From: Paralichthys olivaceus | Lineage: Eukaryota > Chordata > Actinopteri > Pleuronectiformes > Paralichthyidae | Direction of reading: 5' to 3' | NCBI RefSeq assembly: GCF_024713975.1 | Contig: NC_091114.1 | Location: 10,822,001-10,886,000, forward strand | Length of the DNA: 64,000 bases | In this document: piece by piece, positions 1 through 11,499 of the stretch | Numbering within the stretch: the stretch's first letter is position 1 | Layout: each line of letters starts with the position of its first letter | Translations under genes and position numbers: made by a program | Notes under the pieces: generated by a model | Told to the model about the DNA's origin: nothing | Database searches by the model: none | Seen by the model: only the letters and a program-made list of their open reading frames with translations

Positions 1-1065
1 AAATTAAAATCAACCAAAGGAGATGAGATGATTGTAATTAACATCTCTTCAATCAGGCAGGAGTGTGGGAATTACACCGTGACGTTTTATTTTTTATCGT
101 CAGACTCCAGTACAATAAGATCTTCGATGAACATTCACGTTCAGAAATATACAGGTGACACACTTGGAAACTTTGGGCGAGAAAAAACAAGAGGATTATC
201 TCAATTTTACATCAATTCTAATCAAAAATGTTTTCTGTGATGGATTCATGTACAGCATCATGCATTAAGATTCAACTGCAGATTTACAGAATTTTATTTT
301 TGTTTATTTATATTGTTAAATAATGGAAATATATTTCTTTTTTGTTATTTTTATTTATTTTTCCAATTTTTTGCTTTTTTCTTAAATGAACTACGTCACC
401 ACCTTGTATGAGAAAGAGCGTTTCTGCATATTTTCTATTGACAGATCAACACATTCCGAGCTCCGTGCTGCGTTTTCATTCAAACACCATGTGCACGCCA
501 TTGCCAAGACTTTTTGTACGGAGACAGAAGAAGCCGGTCTCTGAGCTGCAGGACGCTGATGTTGAAGCACTTTCTCCCCCTCACTTTTGGATCACTGGGG
601 TTTCAGTTATAGGCGCAGCGCGGCCTCCGTACTTAAACCCATAGATTGTCTCAACTGGAGATAATTAGAAAAACTCACTGTTGCATCTTATGAAATAAGG
701 TCAGCTGGTCCTCCCCCAGTGAGAGGTAATAACCAGAGGTATTTACTGTATTTATCTGGAAAGGGGGCGATCTTAATTTGCTGCAGTGAAACTCTGCTCC
801 AATAGTTCTATAGCTGGAATGTGAGTATGTATGTTCCTTATTCTGATGCTTCAGGAAACTGAGTAGAGGTGATTTAAGAAAGATTGATTCATGGGATAAT
901 CTATAAAAGTACAAAAATCTGTGTTACTTACTCAAAACCACATTATGTCACACTGTTGTATTTAAATTCCCAGGGTTACACATTCATATTGACCTCTGGC
1001 GAAGTTTAATTATATTCCCAGAGGTTGAACCCTGCCTGCTGCACTCTCACACTTCATCATATTTT

Positions 1066-1290
1066 TTACACGGAGGTTATGTTTTTGTCTGCGTTTGTTT
1101 CTTAGTTGGCAGGATTACACAAAAACTACTCAACCGATTTCTGCAAAGGTTTGTGGAGGGGTGGGGGTTTAACCTGAGAAAGAACCCATTCAATTTAGGT
1201 GCAGATCCAGATCAGTTGGTGGAAACAAGAATTATTCCTAACTACTTTAACATTGCAAGATCTTTGTTGATTTGTGCATCTTGATGAAAA
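1066..1290 (+). repeat. Teleost dispersed repeat, copy 1
   Basis: The segment starts with a 'ggaggttatgtttttgtc' block, followed by 'acacaaaaactactcaaccg' and 'gaaagaacccatt', then 'taacattgcaagatctttg'. The reverse complement of 32225-32362 shares the first blocks in the same order and spacing. From general knowledge this block order is common in percomorph genomes. The family name was not determined. A short piece just before it (1008-1030, 'cccagaggttgaaccctg') resembles another widespread teleost repeat. Confidence 0.7.
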
Positions 1291-3078
1291 AGATCATCAT
1301 TGAAGTGTAACCTTCCAGTCATTTTCAGAAAGTACTTCAGAAACAGCATCAAGGTTGCAGCTGATGTGTGTTTCTAAAAAAGACACTTGTGTAATTCTGT
1401 CTTCCAAATCCTGTCAGTGCTACACCAGGGGTCTGCTCAGGAGGTGGCTCTGCGTGGTGCCTGGTCCCGGGTCATTTACAAACCCACACCCAGGCCATGC
1501 AGGCATAGCCCCCCGGAGCAGCCGGAGCACCCTGCGGTGGGTGGCAGCCCCGGTCCCGGCAGAGGCTGTGTGGGATGTAGGCCAAGCCAGGCGTGTAATC
1601 CCTCTCTCAGAGCTGAAACGCATCGTCGATGCAGGAAAATAAATATGGAGGGGTGAACCACTGGATAAGGGAGATAGGGGAGGGAGGCTATTATGAAGAA
1701 GAGAGGCTGCAATAAGACAAGGGTTGGTTTCAAGGTTTGAAGGGATGCAACTTTTTACTTGATCGGCGGAATTTATAGAAATCTGTCATTGGTCTGAAAA
1801 ACATTAAATGCATAAAAGAATTTAATCAAGTGTTTCATGCTGAATTCAAATCATGTGGTGATCTTCCAAAGCCAAAACTCAGTGCACCAAAAGAACCTGC
1901 ACAGAATGATTCCACTGAGTAGATCATTATATTTGTTTGTGCAGGTTTTATAAGTTCTTCCTTGGTCCCTGCACAGCTCACACTCACATACTGACGCTCA
2001 CTAAGTGTTTCGCCTCACTCTTTCCTAATTTGGATCAATTATCCCATTTCCCCTTCGTGAAACACTGTTTCTCATTCAGCATAATGTGCCGGCGATTTGT
2101 CAACGCTGGGTCATGTGCTCAGCTCCTCACTATTCATGTACGCTCTCGTCAGGGTGACTGAATGCTCGCTTTCTCTTCCACTGTCTGAGGCTAATTTGAA
2201 ATTCAAATATTGCCTCATTGCTGAGCCTCAATAATATTGACTTTCTGTTACTCTGCAGAGGCAGCGGGGGATATATTTAGGACAGGATTGTGTATTTCTA
2301 ACAGTACACATGCATCTGGGGCTTCTCTAGACTCACAAACTGAAAATGTCTATTTAGTTGCTCTTTCCAATCCCACGAGGCTGCTTTTAAATATTGAAAT
2401 TTAAGACTGAACTCTGTACAAATCTGTTGAGCAATCGGGGGAAATAAAAAAAAATGCAACTCCTGAAAAAGTTTCACCCAAATCTAAATATCAGTGGAGC
2501 AGTTTTTACAGTGTGAACCTGACCGTCTCTCACCAACACAGAGCAGTTGCACCAGTTGTCCACAAGATGGCGCTCTAGACCCGTGTAGTTTCTGCACACA
2601 GCAGCATGGAGACACATGAATCTGTTTCATACGTTTATTTACTAATCACATTCAGTGAATTGTTTAAAAGGCCTTGAAAATCTATTTTATCAACCTCTCA
2701 ATGTGAACAAAGGGGTCCTGCACTGTTACAACAATATTCAGTCCAAGATTTGAACAGTTTTAGTTATTAGTTATTTAGATAAGTGTGAGTATTACAGTAT
2801 ATGTGATGTAATTTACTGGTGTGTCTAATTAAACTGTGCCCTATGCATCAAAATGATAAAGGAAAAAAAGGGGGAAAGGAATAATCTATTAATGAGTCAA
2901 TTGATTAGATCAAAGACACAAATATAACACAACACACAGCAGGGTCAGGTGTGGTGTTCACATTAATAAGAGTAATTGAGACCACTGGGGCTCAGCAATA
3001 CGGTGAAATGATCATTGAACTAATTACATGTATGAAACAGGAGTCATTAGTGAGATTATACATCAGTGTGTGACATCA

Positions 3079-3081
<3 letters not shown>

Positions 3082-3140
<59 letters not shown>
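3082..3140. repeat. (AC)n microsatellite
   Basis: An uninterrupted AC dinucleotide run of about 59 bases lies in otherwise unremarkable sequence. It is a likely polymorphic marker and possibly Z-DNA-forming. No gene is within 2 kb. Confidence 0.98.
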
Positions 3141-3144
<4 letters not shown>

Positions 3145-5555
3145 TCTCAACAGACTGCGTTACAACAGTGAAGGTGATGGATGGAGGACGAGTGGACCTG
3201 TAGACAAAAACAATGATGAAATACGTGGCACAGAGAGATCAACTCACTACAGTTAACAAAAACACAACCAAATACTGGCACTACCAAATACTCACAACAC
3301 AACCAAATACTCACCATACAACCAAATAATCACAATGGAGAAAATTAAAAAGTAAATGTACATACATGCCTGTTGTTACCACGGTGTGTTTTATTGTGAC
3401 TAATGTTGGGTCTTCTTTAATTCCTTAGATTTATAAATATATAAAATATATATGAAATATACATAAAATACAATAATATGTCTATTTCAACATTGTAATC
3501 GCATGATTCTGATATTTTTGCATTTTTGTATCTGGTTGTGTTTTCTATGTGCTGCACACGTGTGGTCAGATTGAGAAAGTTTTCTGTATTTACACGTGTT
3601 TTCTGAAGTTGCAGTGTGTTGACCTCTCAGTGCCAGCGTGTATAACATCTGTGTGCGCTGCGTCCTGGGTGGTATTTGTCACGTTAAATACGCATCATGC
3701 CAACAGTCTATAGTACACAGTGTATCAGGCGAGACAAATAAAGAGTCAAAGTCCAAACAGTCTTTACAGGCAGCAGTAAAAGGGATTAGGAGAAGAGACA
3801 AAGCTGCGATCAGATTCTAACTCACAGCTCTATCATCACTGTTGTATTGTAAAACATCACATTTTATAGCTGTTGTGTAATACAACTGTAAATCTGCTGC
3901 CACTTTATGATACCAGCCTCCAGGAATCAAAATAAGAATAAGATTCAGCTGCATTTCCATCCTCAAATTCAAAGTGGAATTTTCAGGACAACTAATTCAA
4001 GTATTTCAAGTATTTGTAGAAACATGACAGCTTTTGTTTTCTACTGAATATTTAAAGTATCAGCTGCTGTTTCCAGCTTTTGTCTTTGGACAGTTGGACA
4101 CAAGAGCTTTATTCAGGAGAGGAAATGTGTGCTCTCAGGGCTGGACTGTGAGATTATGGACTTTATGAATAATACTGAATGCATTGTTCATGCCTCAACA
4201 ATGAGATGCCACGTCCATTTAACGTAACAGGATTAAAGCTGTGAAGCACGTAAATCTAATATAACAGATCACCAGAGCTGCAAAAAAAATAAAAATATAT
4301 ATAAATATTATTATTATTATTAAATTTATTTGACTAGGAACCTTCAAATTACACTGTCTGTGTTTTTTTTAAACTTTCTTTCAACAACACATTATTGTTT
4401 TTTGACTCCAAATCAACTCAACCTTACATCTCAACCAATATTTTGCAGTATTTTGCAATATTTTACTGTCCAATCTTTGCCCCTCATAAGATTTTAACAA
4501 TAAGTGCAGCTTGATCTTGATAACAATAATTTGACAGAACAATCTTAATGCCCTCTTGTCCTCTTAATCCGTCAGTAGTTGTATTTTTTTGTCTTTACAC
4601 TTTGGTGTTTGTAAGTAATTGACAGCTAGTAATTGCCCCCCACCTAGTGCTCAGTGCTGTAATCTGCAGGAAGAGCTTCTCTCTGTCTGCAGGACTCTGT
4701 TGGACAATTGGACACTGGAGATTTATTCTAGAGAGGAAATCTGTGCACTCTGCAGATTATGGACTTTATGAAAAACTGCAACGATAAACATGACTGCAGC
4801 CTGAAGTGTGAATAATAATACACCAACAACCTGAATGAACTTACTGCCTGCAGTACTGCCAATGTCTACACTAGTATATGACTGCAATTTCCAAAGGATG
4901 GAGTAATCTGCTGTAAATGTCGTGTTGCATCATGCACTTTACCCACAATAACTAGCTGTAAAGGTGTTTTATGGTATTTAACTGTATAAAACCAGCAACG
5001 GTGAACAGTGTGTAACAACAATCCTCTAATGTTCCACATGTTAGAAAGCACAAATAGTGACGAAACTCTACAAACACACTAGTATGGCTCTTTATGCACA
5101 AATGGAATGTTTTCAGCGTGAGGTATTTTCTCTTCTGGGTCACTGCTCTTTGTAACGTGCCAGCTCAAGTTGTCAGCGTCACATAGAAAGTCCTGCACAA
5201 CTCATTTCCATGCCAGGCACAAACAGGGCGACAAAGAAAAGACTGTGGGACAGAGAGGGGCTCAGCCGAGTGGCTGCCATGGGCATCCATGCAAACGGCC
5301 AACTCTTTTATTTTTTCTCCTCTTTTCTCTCCTGCAGAACAGTGCAACAGTGTTCGACTGTGCCAGATTCACCAGGGGGGGGGCGGTTGCCCTCCAGTTA
5401 TTTATCAGTGCACCCTCGAGGTCGCGTAGCCATCGCCCTACATTTTGCCACAGTCTTTAAATGGCCACATCAGCAGACAGATAATCAGCGAGATAAAGGA
5501 GAGCATCTTCCATGCCAGCTCGGGGTGGGAGCGGGGGGGTGGGGTGGCAGGGAGG

Positions 5556-5584
5556 GTGTGTGTGTGTGTGTGTGCGTGTGTGTG
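5556..5584. repeat. (GT)n microsatellite in the fabp2 promoter
   Basis: A near-pure GT run with one 'gc' interruption ends about 19 bases upstream of the fabp2 TATA box. Directly before it is a G-rich stretch. Length variation here would change the sequence immediately next to the core promoter. Confidence 0.95.
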
Positions 5585-5602
5585 GGATAGGGGAGGGGTC
5601 CA

Positions 5603-5609
5603 TATATAT
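5603..5609 (+). promoter_or_regulatory. fabp2: TATA box of fabp2
   Basis: The sequence 'tatatat' within 'ccatatatatgg' sits about 85 bases upstream of the fabp2 ATG. That would place the transcription start near 5630-5640, with a 5' UTR of about 55-60 bases. TATA-driven promoters are usual for intestinal FABP genes. I saw no convincing nuclear-receptor or CDX site that I would annotate. Confidence 0.8.
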
Positions 5610-5692
5610 GGAGGCCCTGCGGTCATTCACAGTCCCACGGTCTGCCTTTGCCTCATCACCAGTCGCCCTCAACCCAACACCAGCCCGCAGCC

Positions 5693-5759
5693 ATGACATT
5701 CAACGGAACCTGGAAAGTCGACCGCAATGAGAACTATGACAAGTTCATGGAGAAAATGG
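5693..5759 (+). CDS. fabp2: fabp2 coding exon 1
   Basis: Codons 1-22 plus one base. The ATG follows 'gcagcc', a good start context. The donor is g|gtgagtg in phase 1. A (GA)n tract begins 20 bases after the donor. Confidence 0.97.
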
Positions 5760-5775
5760 GTGAGTGTGTGTGTGG

Positions 5776-5819
<44 letters not shown>

Positions 5820-6740
5820 GTGTGTGTTCACAGTTTGTAAAGTCATGGTGTATCTCTGCTCTTCTAATAAGGCCTTGTGATCTGTCGTTAATGACAGTGA
5901 GACTGAGTTGTGTGTCCAAGCAAAGTTTGACATCCCTGTATGAATGTCGCGGTGAGGTGTCGATAAACTCCAAGTAACTATGACCCATAACATTCGCTGC
6001 TGCTGGACTGAAGTCTATTCTTTGGACTTGGACTCTGATTGGAGAAAGGAAAACTTCTCACTCATCTATTTGGCCCATTATGACAACTACTCATCCTCAT
6101 ATCCCTATTTTTTCTTCCTGACAAGATATCAATGTCATGAAGCGTAAGCTGGCGGAACACGACAACCTGAAGATCACCATCGAGCAGACCGGGGACAAGT
6201 TCCACATCAAGGAGTCCAGCACCTTCCGCACCAAGGACATCGACTTTACCCTGGGCGTCCTCTTCGACTACAGCCTGGCCGATGGCACCGAAGTCTCGGT
6301 GAGTGTCCAGAGCCAGACCTCACGACATTTCATAAAGTCAATGCAACCAGACACTGGACACTTATTTTTCACAGTGATGGATTCATCACTCATGTGGAGA
6401 GTAAATGAAGAAAGCTGTTGCCAATGAAAAACAGCCTTAAGCAACAAAACGTAAAGAGCTTCCATCACCTACCCTGTGTTTTTGATCCAGGGTACTTGGG
6501 AGATGGAGGGTGACGTGCTCAAGGGCAAATTCACCAGGAAAGACAACAACAAGATCCTGACAACCACCCGAGCTGTGGTGGGAGGAGAGCTCGTACAGGT
6601 CTGTACGTCTCGTCCATCTCAACTCGCTTCCAGTGCAATATGTTAACGTGTCTGAATGAACTAACGCTAACCTCGTCTCCTCCTCGCAGAGTTACAACTA
6701 CGAGGGAGTGGACGCAAAAAGGATTTTCAAGAAGCAGTAA
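5693..6740 (+). CDS. fabp2: Intestinal fatty acid binding protein (I-FABP), four exons
   Basis: This is a cytosolic lipid chaperone of the calycin beta-barrel family. It binds long-chain fatty acids in enterocytes. Exons are 5693-5759, 6126-6298, 6491-6598 and 6690-6740, all with GT-AG introns. Together they make 399 coding bases and a 132-residue protein, the usual family length and four-exon structure. It opens with MTFNGTWKVDRNENYDKF, the FABP signature, and ends AKRIFKKQ. Trp83 and Arg107 (counting Met1) match the human binding-cavity Trp82 and Arg106. 'ADGTEVSGTW' and 'GELVQSY' are also typical of FABP2 rather than FABP1, FABP3 or FABP6. Residues 23-26 read DINV where other FABP2 proteins have GVN-type residues; this is a minor difference at the exon 1/2 junction. 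The gene has its own TATA box and is convergent with rbpms. Confidence 0.97.
5780..5816. repeat. (GA)n microsatellite in fabp2 intron 1
   Basis: An uninterrupted AG/GA run of about 37 bases starts 20 bases downstream of the exon 1 splice donor. It is preceded by a short TG-rich stretch. It could be length-polymorphic and could influence use of the adjacent donor. Confidence 0.97.
6126..6298 (+). CDS. fabp2: fabp2 coding exon 2
   Basis: Codons 23 (shared) to 80. Follows the acceptor 'cctgacaag' and ends before 'gtgagtg' in phase 0. Includes 'MKRKLAEHDNLK' and the 'SSTFRTKDIDF' strand region. The exon length of 173 bases is the one conserved across FABP genes. Confidence 0.97.
6491..6598 (+). 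CDS. fabp2: fabp2 coding exon 3
   Basis: 36 codons in phase 0 at both ends, after 'tttgatccag' and before 'gtctgt'. It carries Trp83 and Arg107 of the fatty-acid cavity. Confidence 0.97.
6690..6740 (+). CDS. fabp2: fabp2 coding exon 4 with stop
   Basis: 16 codons plus TAA, after the acceptor 'ctcctcgcag'. Encodes SYNYEGVDAKRIFKKQ, the canonical FABP2 C-terminus. Confidence 0.97.
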   Translation, partial: SYNYEGVDAKRIFKKQ

Positions 6741-6993
6741 CACGCAGAGTGAATTTCTTATTCTATTTTTTACATAGACGACACCATATAGTTTTTTTTT
6801 CCCACCACTAACAACCAGTCATGGCCAAGTCTCGTGGGATTTTACTGCGTATACCTCAACAAGTTTTCTGGTAGGAGAATAATGGTCCACAGTGTTTTGC
6901 TGCTTGAATACCAATGAGTGGAAGACAAAGTGGGGACCCGACAAAAGGCCGACCCGACAGCTACAAACAATCCTGAGAAGAAACGAGAAAGTG

Positions 6994-6999
6994 AATAAA
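6994..6999 (+). terminator. fabp2: Proximal candidate poly(A) signal of fabp2
   Basis: AATAAA lies about 254 bases after the stop codon. An A-rich stretch lies about 15-25 bases further on. It would give a short 3' UTR. Which of this and the distal site is used cannot be decided from sequence. Confidence 0.5.
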
Positions 7000-7660
7000 A
7001 TCAGCAGCGGAAAAAAAGCAGAAGTCATAAATATTAAGTCCAACTAGCTGAGGGAAAACAGCCGTTACCATGTGGCGCCCAAAGAGCCTCAAAAGAATCT
7101 AAAATAAAAAAACAGTGGACAAACACCGATTAAAGGGTCAGTTCACACAAATTTCAAATAACATATGGCTATAGATGTCGCTACATGCATATACATAAAA
7201 TTTAAGATTTATTTGTCCAGATTTTGAAATTTCTATCTGGATCATAGAATGGAGGAAAGGGGGTTTCGGGAATTTGGAGATGTTGCCATAGAAACTCAAC
7301 GTTGCTCGGGATAATCCACAGTTCCTGTCAAAATGCTGATGGATTATTAAAGGAATTTCATGCACGTGTGTATTTGCGGTTGTTGAGTTTTTAAATTAAA
7401 AATCTTCCTCCTCCATCATATCGGGCAAATAAAACCAAAACTATACAAATGATTGTATTCAGCTACATGTGAGTGAGACACTATGGTCGCTGTGATTTGG
7501 GTCAAACAACAGACTTGAACTTGACTAAACTTAAACCTACACTAATCTCCATCATTGTGAAGCAGCTCAATAACAGTCCTGCACAACACGAGATCCTGTT
7601 TCTTGTGAACCAGCAAATCTGCACTGATGATTCATTCATGTCCATTATTCAGTCTGTAAC

Positions 7661-7666
7661 AATAAA
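7661..7666 (+). terminator. fabp2: Distal candidate poly(A) signal of fabp2
   Basis: AATAAA in 'tctgtaacaataaagcaa' lies about 920 bases after the stop codon. The context looks like a bona fide transcript end: a preceding T-rich region and following TTTTAA and 'tttattt'. It would mark the longer fabp2 3' UTR. Confidence 0.5.
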
Positions 7667-8001
7667 GCAATTTTAATATACCACACGAGTCTATCAGTTA
7701 TTTATTTCCCTCACACTGGAGCAATGTGTACAAAGACTGATGAATGAATTATAAAAGTGATGTGAATAATATTTTATAGCAGCAGAGTCATGTTGCCTCC
7801 AGGACACTTATAGCATGTGGTATCAGTCCATCCTGATCACATGTCAGTGAGAGCAATACATGATTCTGTAATTGTCACTATATAAATAAGAATGATTTAG
7901 TAATATCACATTACAGCAGCATTAAAGTCTCTCTTTTATAACTGGGCTCTGGTTGGATCACATGATGACAGCAGGGTCTTGTGCTGTCATGCGCCTGCCT
8001 C

Positions 8002-8022
8002 TGTGTGTGTGTCTGTGTGTGT

Positions 8023-8074
<52 letters not shown>
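8002..8074. repeat. (TG)n microsatellite
   Basis: A TG run of about 73 bases with two 'tc' interruptions near its start lies in the fabp2-rbpms intergenic region. Confidence 0.97.
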
Positions 8075-8077
<3 letters not shown>

Positions 8078-9749
8078 CCTCAGCGGTGGGTCAGAAAAAC
8101 ACACATTAGGGAGTTGAGGGTTTCTCACATGATGGGGTCGTAGACGTGCTGTGAATCATGATGTTCATTCAAGTGGTAAAAAACACTCATGAAGTTTCTT
8201 CCTTTGCTTTGAGAATGAAGAGCACACATGCACTGAGCCTCTTTCACCACAAGAGTGCGACCTGTGTCTACTTTTACTGTATAGTTACACTCAAATATCT
8301 CAGGATAGCAGTATAAATAATATAATACATCTAAACATTATTTAACATATGAATAAAAACTCTCTTTTGCATTATGAGACACTAGGTGAAAATATAATTT
8401 GATGGAAATACTTTGGATGTCAATGATTATTATTATTATTATTATTGTTGTAATGTGGAATAACATCGATTTCACCAGTAACACATTTAAATATCTTTCA
8501 TGTTTCGTTTAAGGGTTGAATAATAGTATAAGTAGAAGCTCATTTCTGCCAAAAAATAATGAACTTGTTATAAAAACCAGTAAATATGAGATGAATACAG
8601 ATTACTTTTGGTCTCAACGTGAAAATAATTTTTATTTTCATAATGACCAGGGAACTTTAATTGGCAGAAACAGGTTTACATACCATACCATTGAATTTCT
8701 TTCTTTATTGAAAGTATATTTTACTCAAGAATTGTATTTAAATGGAATTTGAATGCATTTGTATTGTATTTCAATTTTATTTTATCTTTATATTTCTGTT
8801 CTATTACATGAGAGAATTACTGTACTTTCTACTTTATTTATCTGACTTATTTTTTATATGTTTATAAAGAATGCCTTAATGTATATGACAGTATAATATA
8901 ATAAGTACATTTAATGTTTTTATATGTTATATTTTATATTTCTTTACTTTGAAATATAGATTTGACACTTTAAGCAGATGAGGTTTGTTTAACAGGTTAT
9001 ACACAAAACAACAGTAGTCCTATATACTATGGCTTAGATAATTTGGGTTGTGTACTTCATTATGGGGTCATGTACTGTATAGTGGATTCTGTAACGTCTT
9101 GTCCTGACCACTGGGCGGCGCTGTGGAGCTCTTATCTTCTCTGAGGGAGAGGGCCTCAGTCATCCTATGATGTCATCCTCAGTCAAGTTATCATATGACA
9201 CACACACACACCTACACAGTCATTGGATCTGCACTCAGATGAAATTAAAATAATATCTCTTTGTACTTATCTGGAATCAAAGAGCGGATTGTACGAGCAT
9301 GAAATCAGTGGGGGGCAGGGAAGTGGTGGGAGAGGGTCAGGGGCCCACCCAAGGGAGGAGGTGGGGAAGCTTTGGAAGAGAGGAGGAGGAGGAGGAGGAG
9401 GAAAAATATTGAGATAGTGGACGGTGAAAAAGTCTGAGAGTGGGGCACGAGGGGAGGACAGTGCAGGGAAGTAAACGACCCCGCCACCCAAATCACCCCC
9501 TGCTGTGAAATCAAAAGCACTGACTCACTCTGAACTCGTCAGCTCATCGTGAAAAGTGTGTAACGATTCACAAGGCATCAACATAAGGGAGTGTCGGGGC
9601 TTTTGGTTGGGTAATGTTTCCAAGAAGAAACAAGCCCCTGTTGGGCCAGTCCCTGTTTAGACAATGACTGCGCAGACTCCTGCAGACACTGTGCAGTGCT
9701 GCTGAATGATGAGTCACCAGTTAGTCAGAGCTGAATACTGTATTTAACA

Positions 9750-10262
9750 TCATGAAATATCTCAACAACTGCTGGAGGTATTGCAATGGTAGCAGCAATG
9801 ACTCCTGGAGAGTAATGACTGTGGTCTGGACATTTTTTCGGCATCATGGTTCCCAGATGATTTCTCTCACCGACCTGGAAACACACAACCTTTTATTTCC
9901 ACAGTTGCCAAGTGCTTGGTCACTATGGAAGCTGTTGGTTTTTTTTATAATTACAATGTAAAGCTCCTTGAATAATGTATATTGTGATTCAGCACTAGAC
10001 AAAGGACAAACTTAAAGTTAGTGTTATCTGGCCTGGACAAAATGGATGTGAGAAATGTACTCGCTTGTGAAATATAAATGTGGCCCGAATATCCCAAAAC
10101 CAATGTGGGCCTTGTTTGGAAAACATGCGGTTCTCTCTACAAGGTTTAATCTGATGTGCACGTGGAGCAGCCCATGTGAGTCAGAACAACTTTGCTATGT
10201 GGGGAACTTTAATAACTTTTAATAATTGACTAGCGCCATCATCAGGTCAAACCACAGGTTTA
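9750..10262 (+). repeat. Degenerate teleost dispersed repeat
   Basis: 'aaatatctcaacaactgctg' followed by 'tattgcaatgg', 'ctggacatt', 'ggttcccagatgattt' and later 'ctagcgccatcatcaggtca' are the ordered landmarks of a repeat I know to be common in teleost genomes. The middle is diverged or carries insertions. Related fragments occur near 1010, 52.4 and 53.8 kb. Confidence 0.5.
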
Positions 10263-11368
10263 TCCTACTCTCTTTTATGATTATTATCCAAACAAGATAA
10301 TCTTACAAAAACAATTACCTGCAAAAACAATGGCACGGTCAGCTCTACTTCGTACTTAGCGTGCAAATCCACTAAAGTAAAACAGGTTTAAGAACTCAAG
10401 CATTAAATTGATAATGGACACACTGTGGATCAACATTCAGGCACCGTCTGTAACTGCCTCGGATGATAACATATCATGGTTGCCTAAAACACTGAGCAGC
10501 GGTCAGTGAGCCAATCAAAACAGTTGATAGGGAGCAGAAAACAAAACAAGCTCTGGATGGTCTGAGTCATGGATGAATCCAGAGATGAGGATTTGTAGTG
10601 TTGACTCTTCAGCATGGACATTTGGAAGAGGATGAGTGACGGGGGGGACAAGAACATGTCTTTAATGGACTGGTCGATGGGAGTAACACACATTACAGAG
10701 TGTTAAAAGTTGGACGTGTGCACCCCCCTTACCAGCACCGCACGCAAACATTTCTGTCCCCACTTTGCTCTGCTCCGACACCCTGTGTGAAAACCCTCAG
10801 GCGTGGACGAGTGAGTGTCATGTGAGAGGCTGGTGTGTTCCACCTGGTGTGACTGAGCAGGACAGGAAGAAGAGAGAGGAAAGTAAATTGGCTGTGGCCT
10901 GTGTCTCAGGAGTAGCCGGCCCCTGGGTGAGGTGGGCTATTCTTATAGAGGGCAGTGAGAGGTCTGCAGCTCCCCTGCTACACAAACCACTTTATAAGAA
11001 GCCACATCATGTTGTCGCGGCCTCCTGGGAACGTGGGGGAGGTGTTATCCAATGACAAGTGTGAGAGAGGAATTAAGCCTCAGTGCAGGTGGAAGTCTAC
11101 GTGACTTAGCTCACCTTGAATCTAGAGGAGCAATCCTCACAAAAGAAAAGAAAATCTTATGACTTTTTCATTTGTGTGTAGCATCACTGAAACATTGAAT
11201 GTTATAAAATATGTGTTGATACAACCGTGGGGCGCATGTGGCTAGTTGAATGTAAACACTAGCCAAACACAAAGCTAGTACCAACCTGAAGCCATATTTC
11301 TCAGCCGAGATATTTTTGTCTTTTTTACCCTATGACTTTTATTATCCGTGTTTATTATTATTTCATAT

Positions 11369-11440
11369 TGTTTGTTGTAAAGCACTTTGTTACTTGTATT
11401 GAAAACAGCTATACGAATTAAGTTATTATTATTTTTATTT
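11369..11440 (+). repeat. L2/CR1-like LINE 3' tail
   Basis: 'gtaaagcactttgttact', then 'ttgaaaacagctatacgaat' and 'taagttattattattttta' match the typical 3' end of fish L2-type LINEs: a 'gtaaagcactttg' block, a 'gctatat-aa-taaagtt' block, then an ATT-rich tail. Only the tail is seen, as expected for 5'-truncated insertions. No reverse transcriptase frame is present. Confidence 0.7.
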
Positions 11441-11499
11441 GCATCAACATCTTCGAGCAACAATATTTGTCTTTAATCGTAAAGGACGATGTTAACTTT

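Larger units (their letters stand above)
1..5555. other. Gene-free left flank
   Basis: I recognise no exon in this stretch. It is mostly AT-rich, with scattered short open frames of 60-96 codons that lack homology I know. It contains a dispersed-repeat fragment near 1.0-1.3 kb, a GC-rich open segment at 1420-1650, and an (AC)n tract at 3082-3140, each listed separately. The last few hundred bases lead into the fabp2 promoter. Confidence 0.6.

Noticed and set aside
3082..3140. Tandem repeats considered as a CRISPR array
   Set aside because: These and the other tandem tracts are simple dinucleotide or short-unit microsatellites without spacers, in a vertebrate genome.
6818..7043. A minus-strand 74-codon frame with a hydrophobic start
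   Set aside because: It lies in the fabp2 3' UTR on the opposite strand and has no homology that I recognise.
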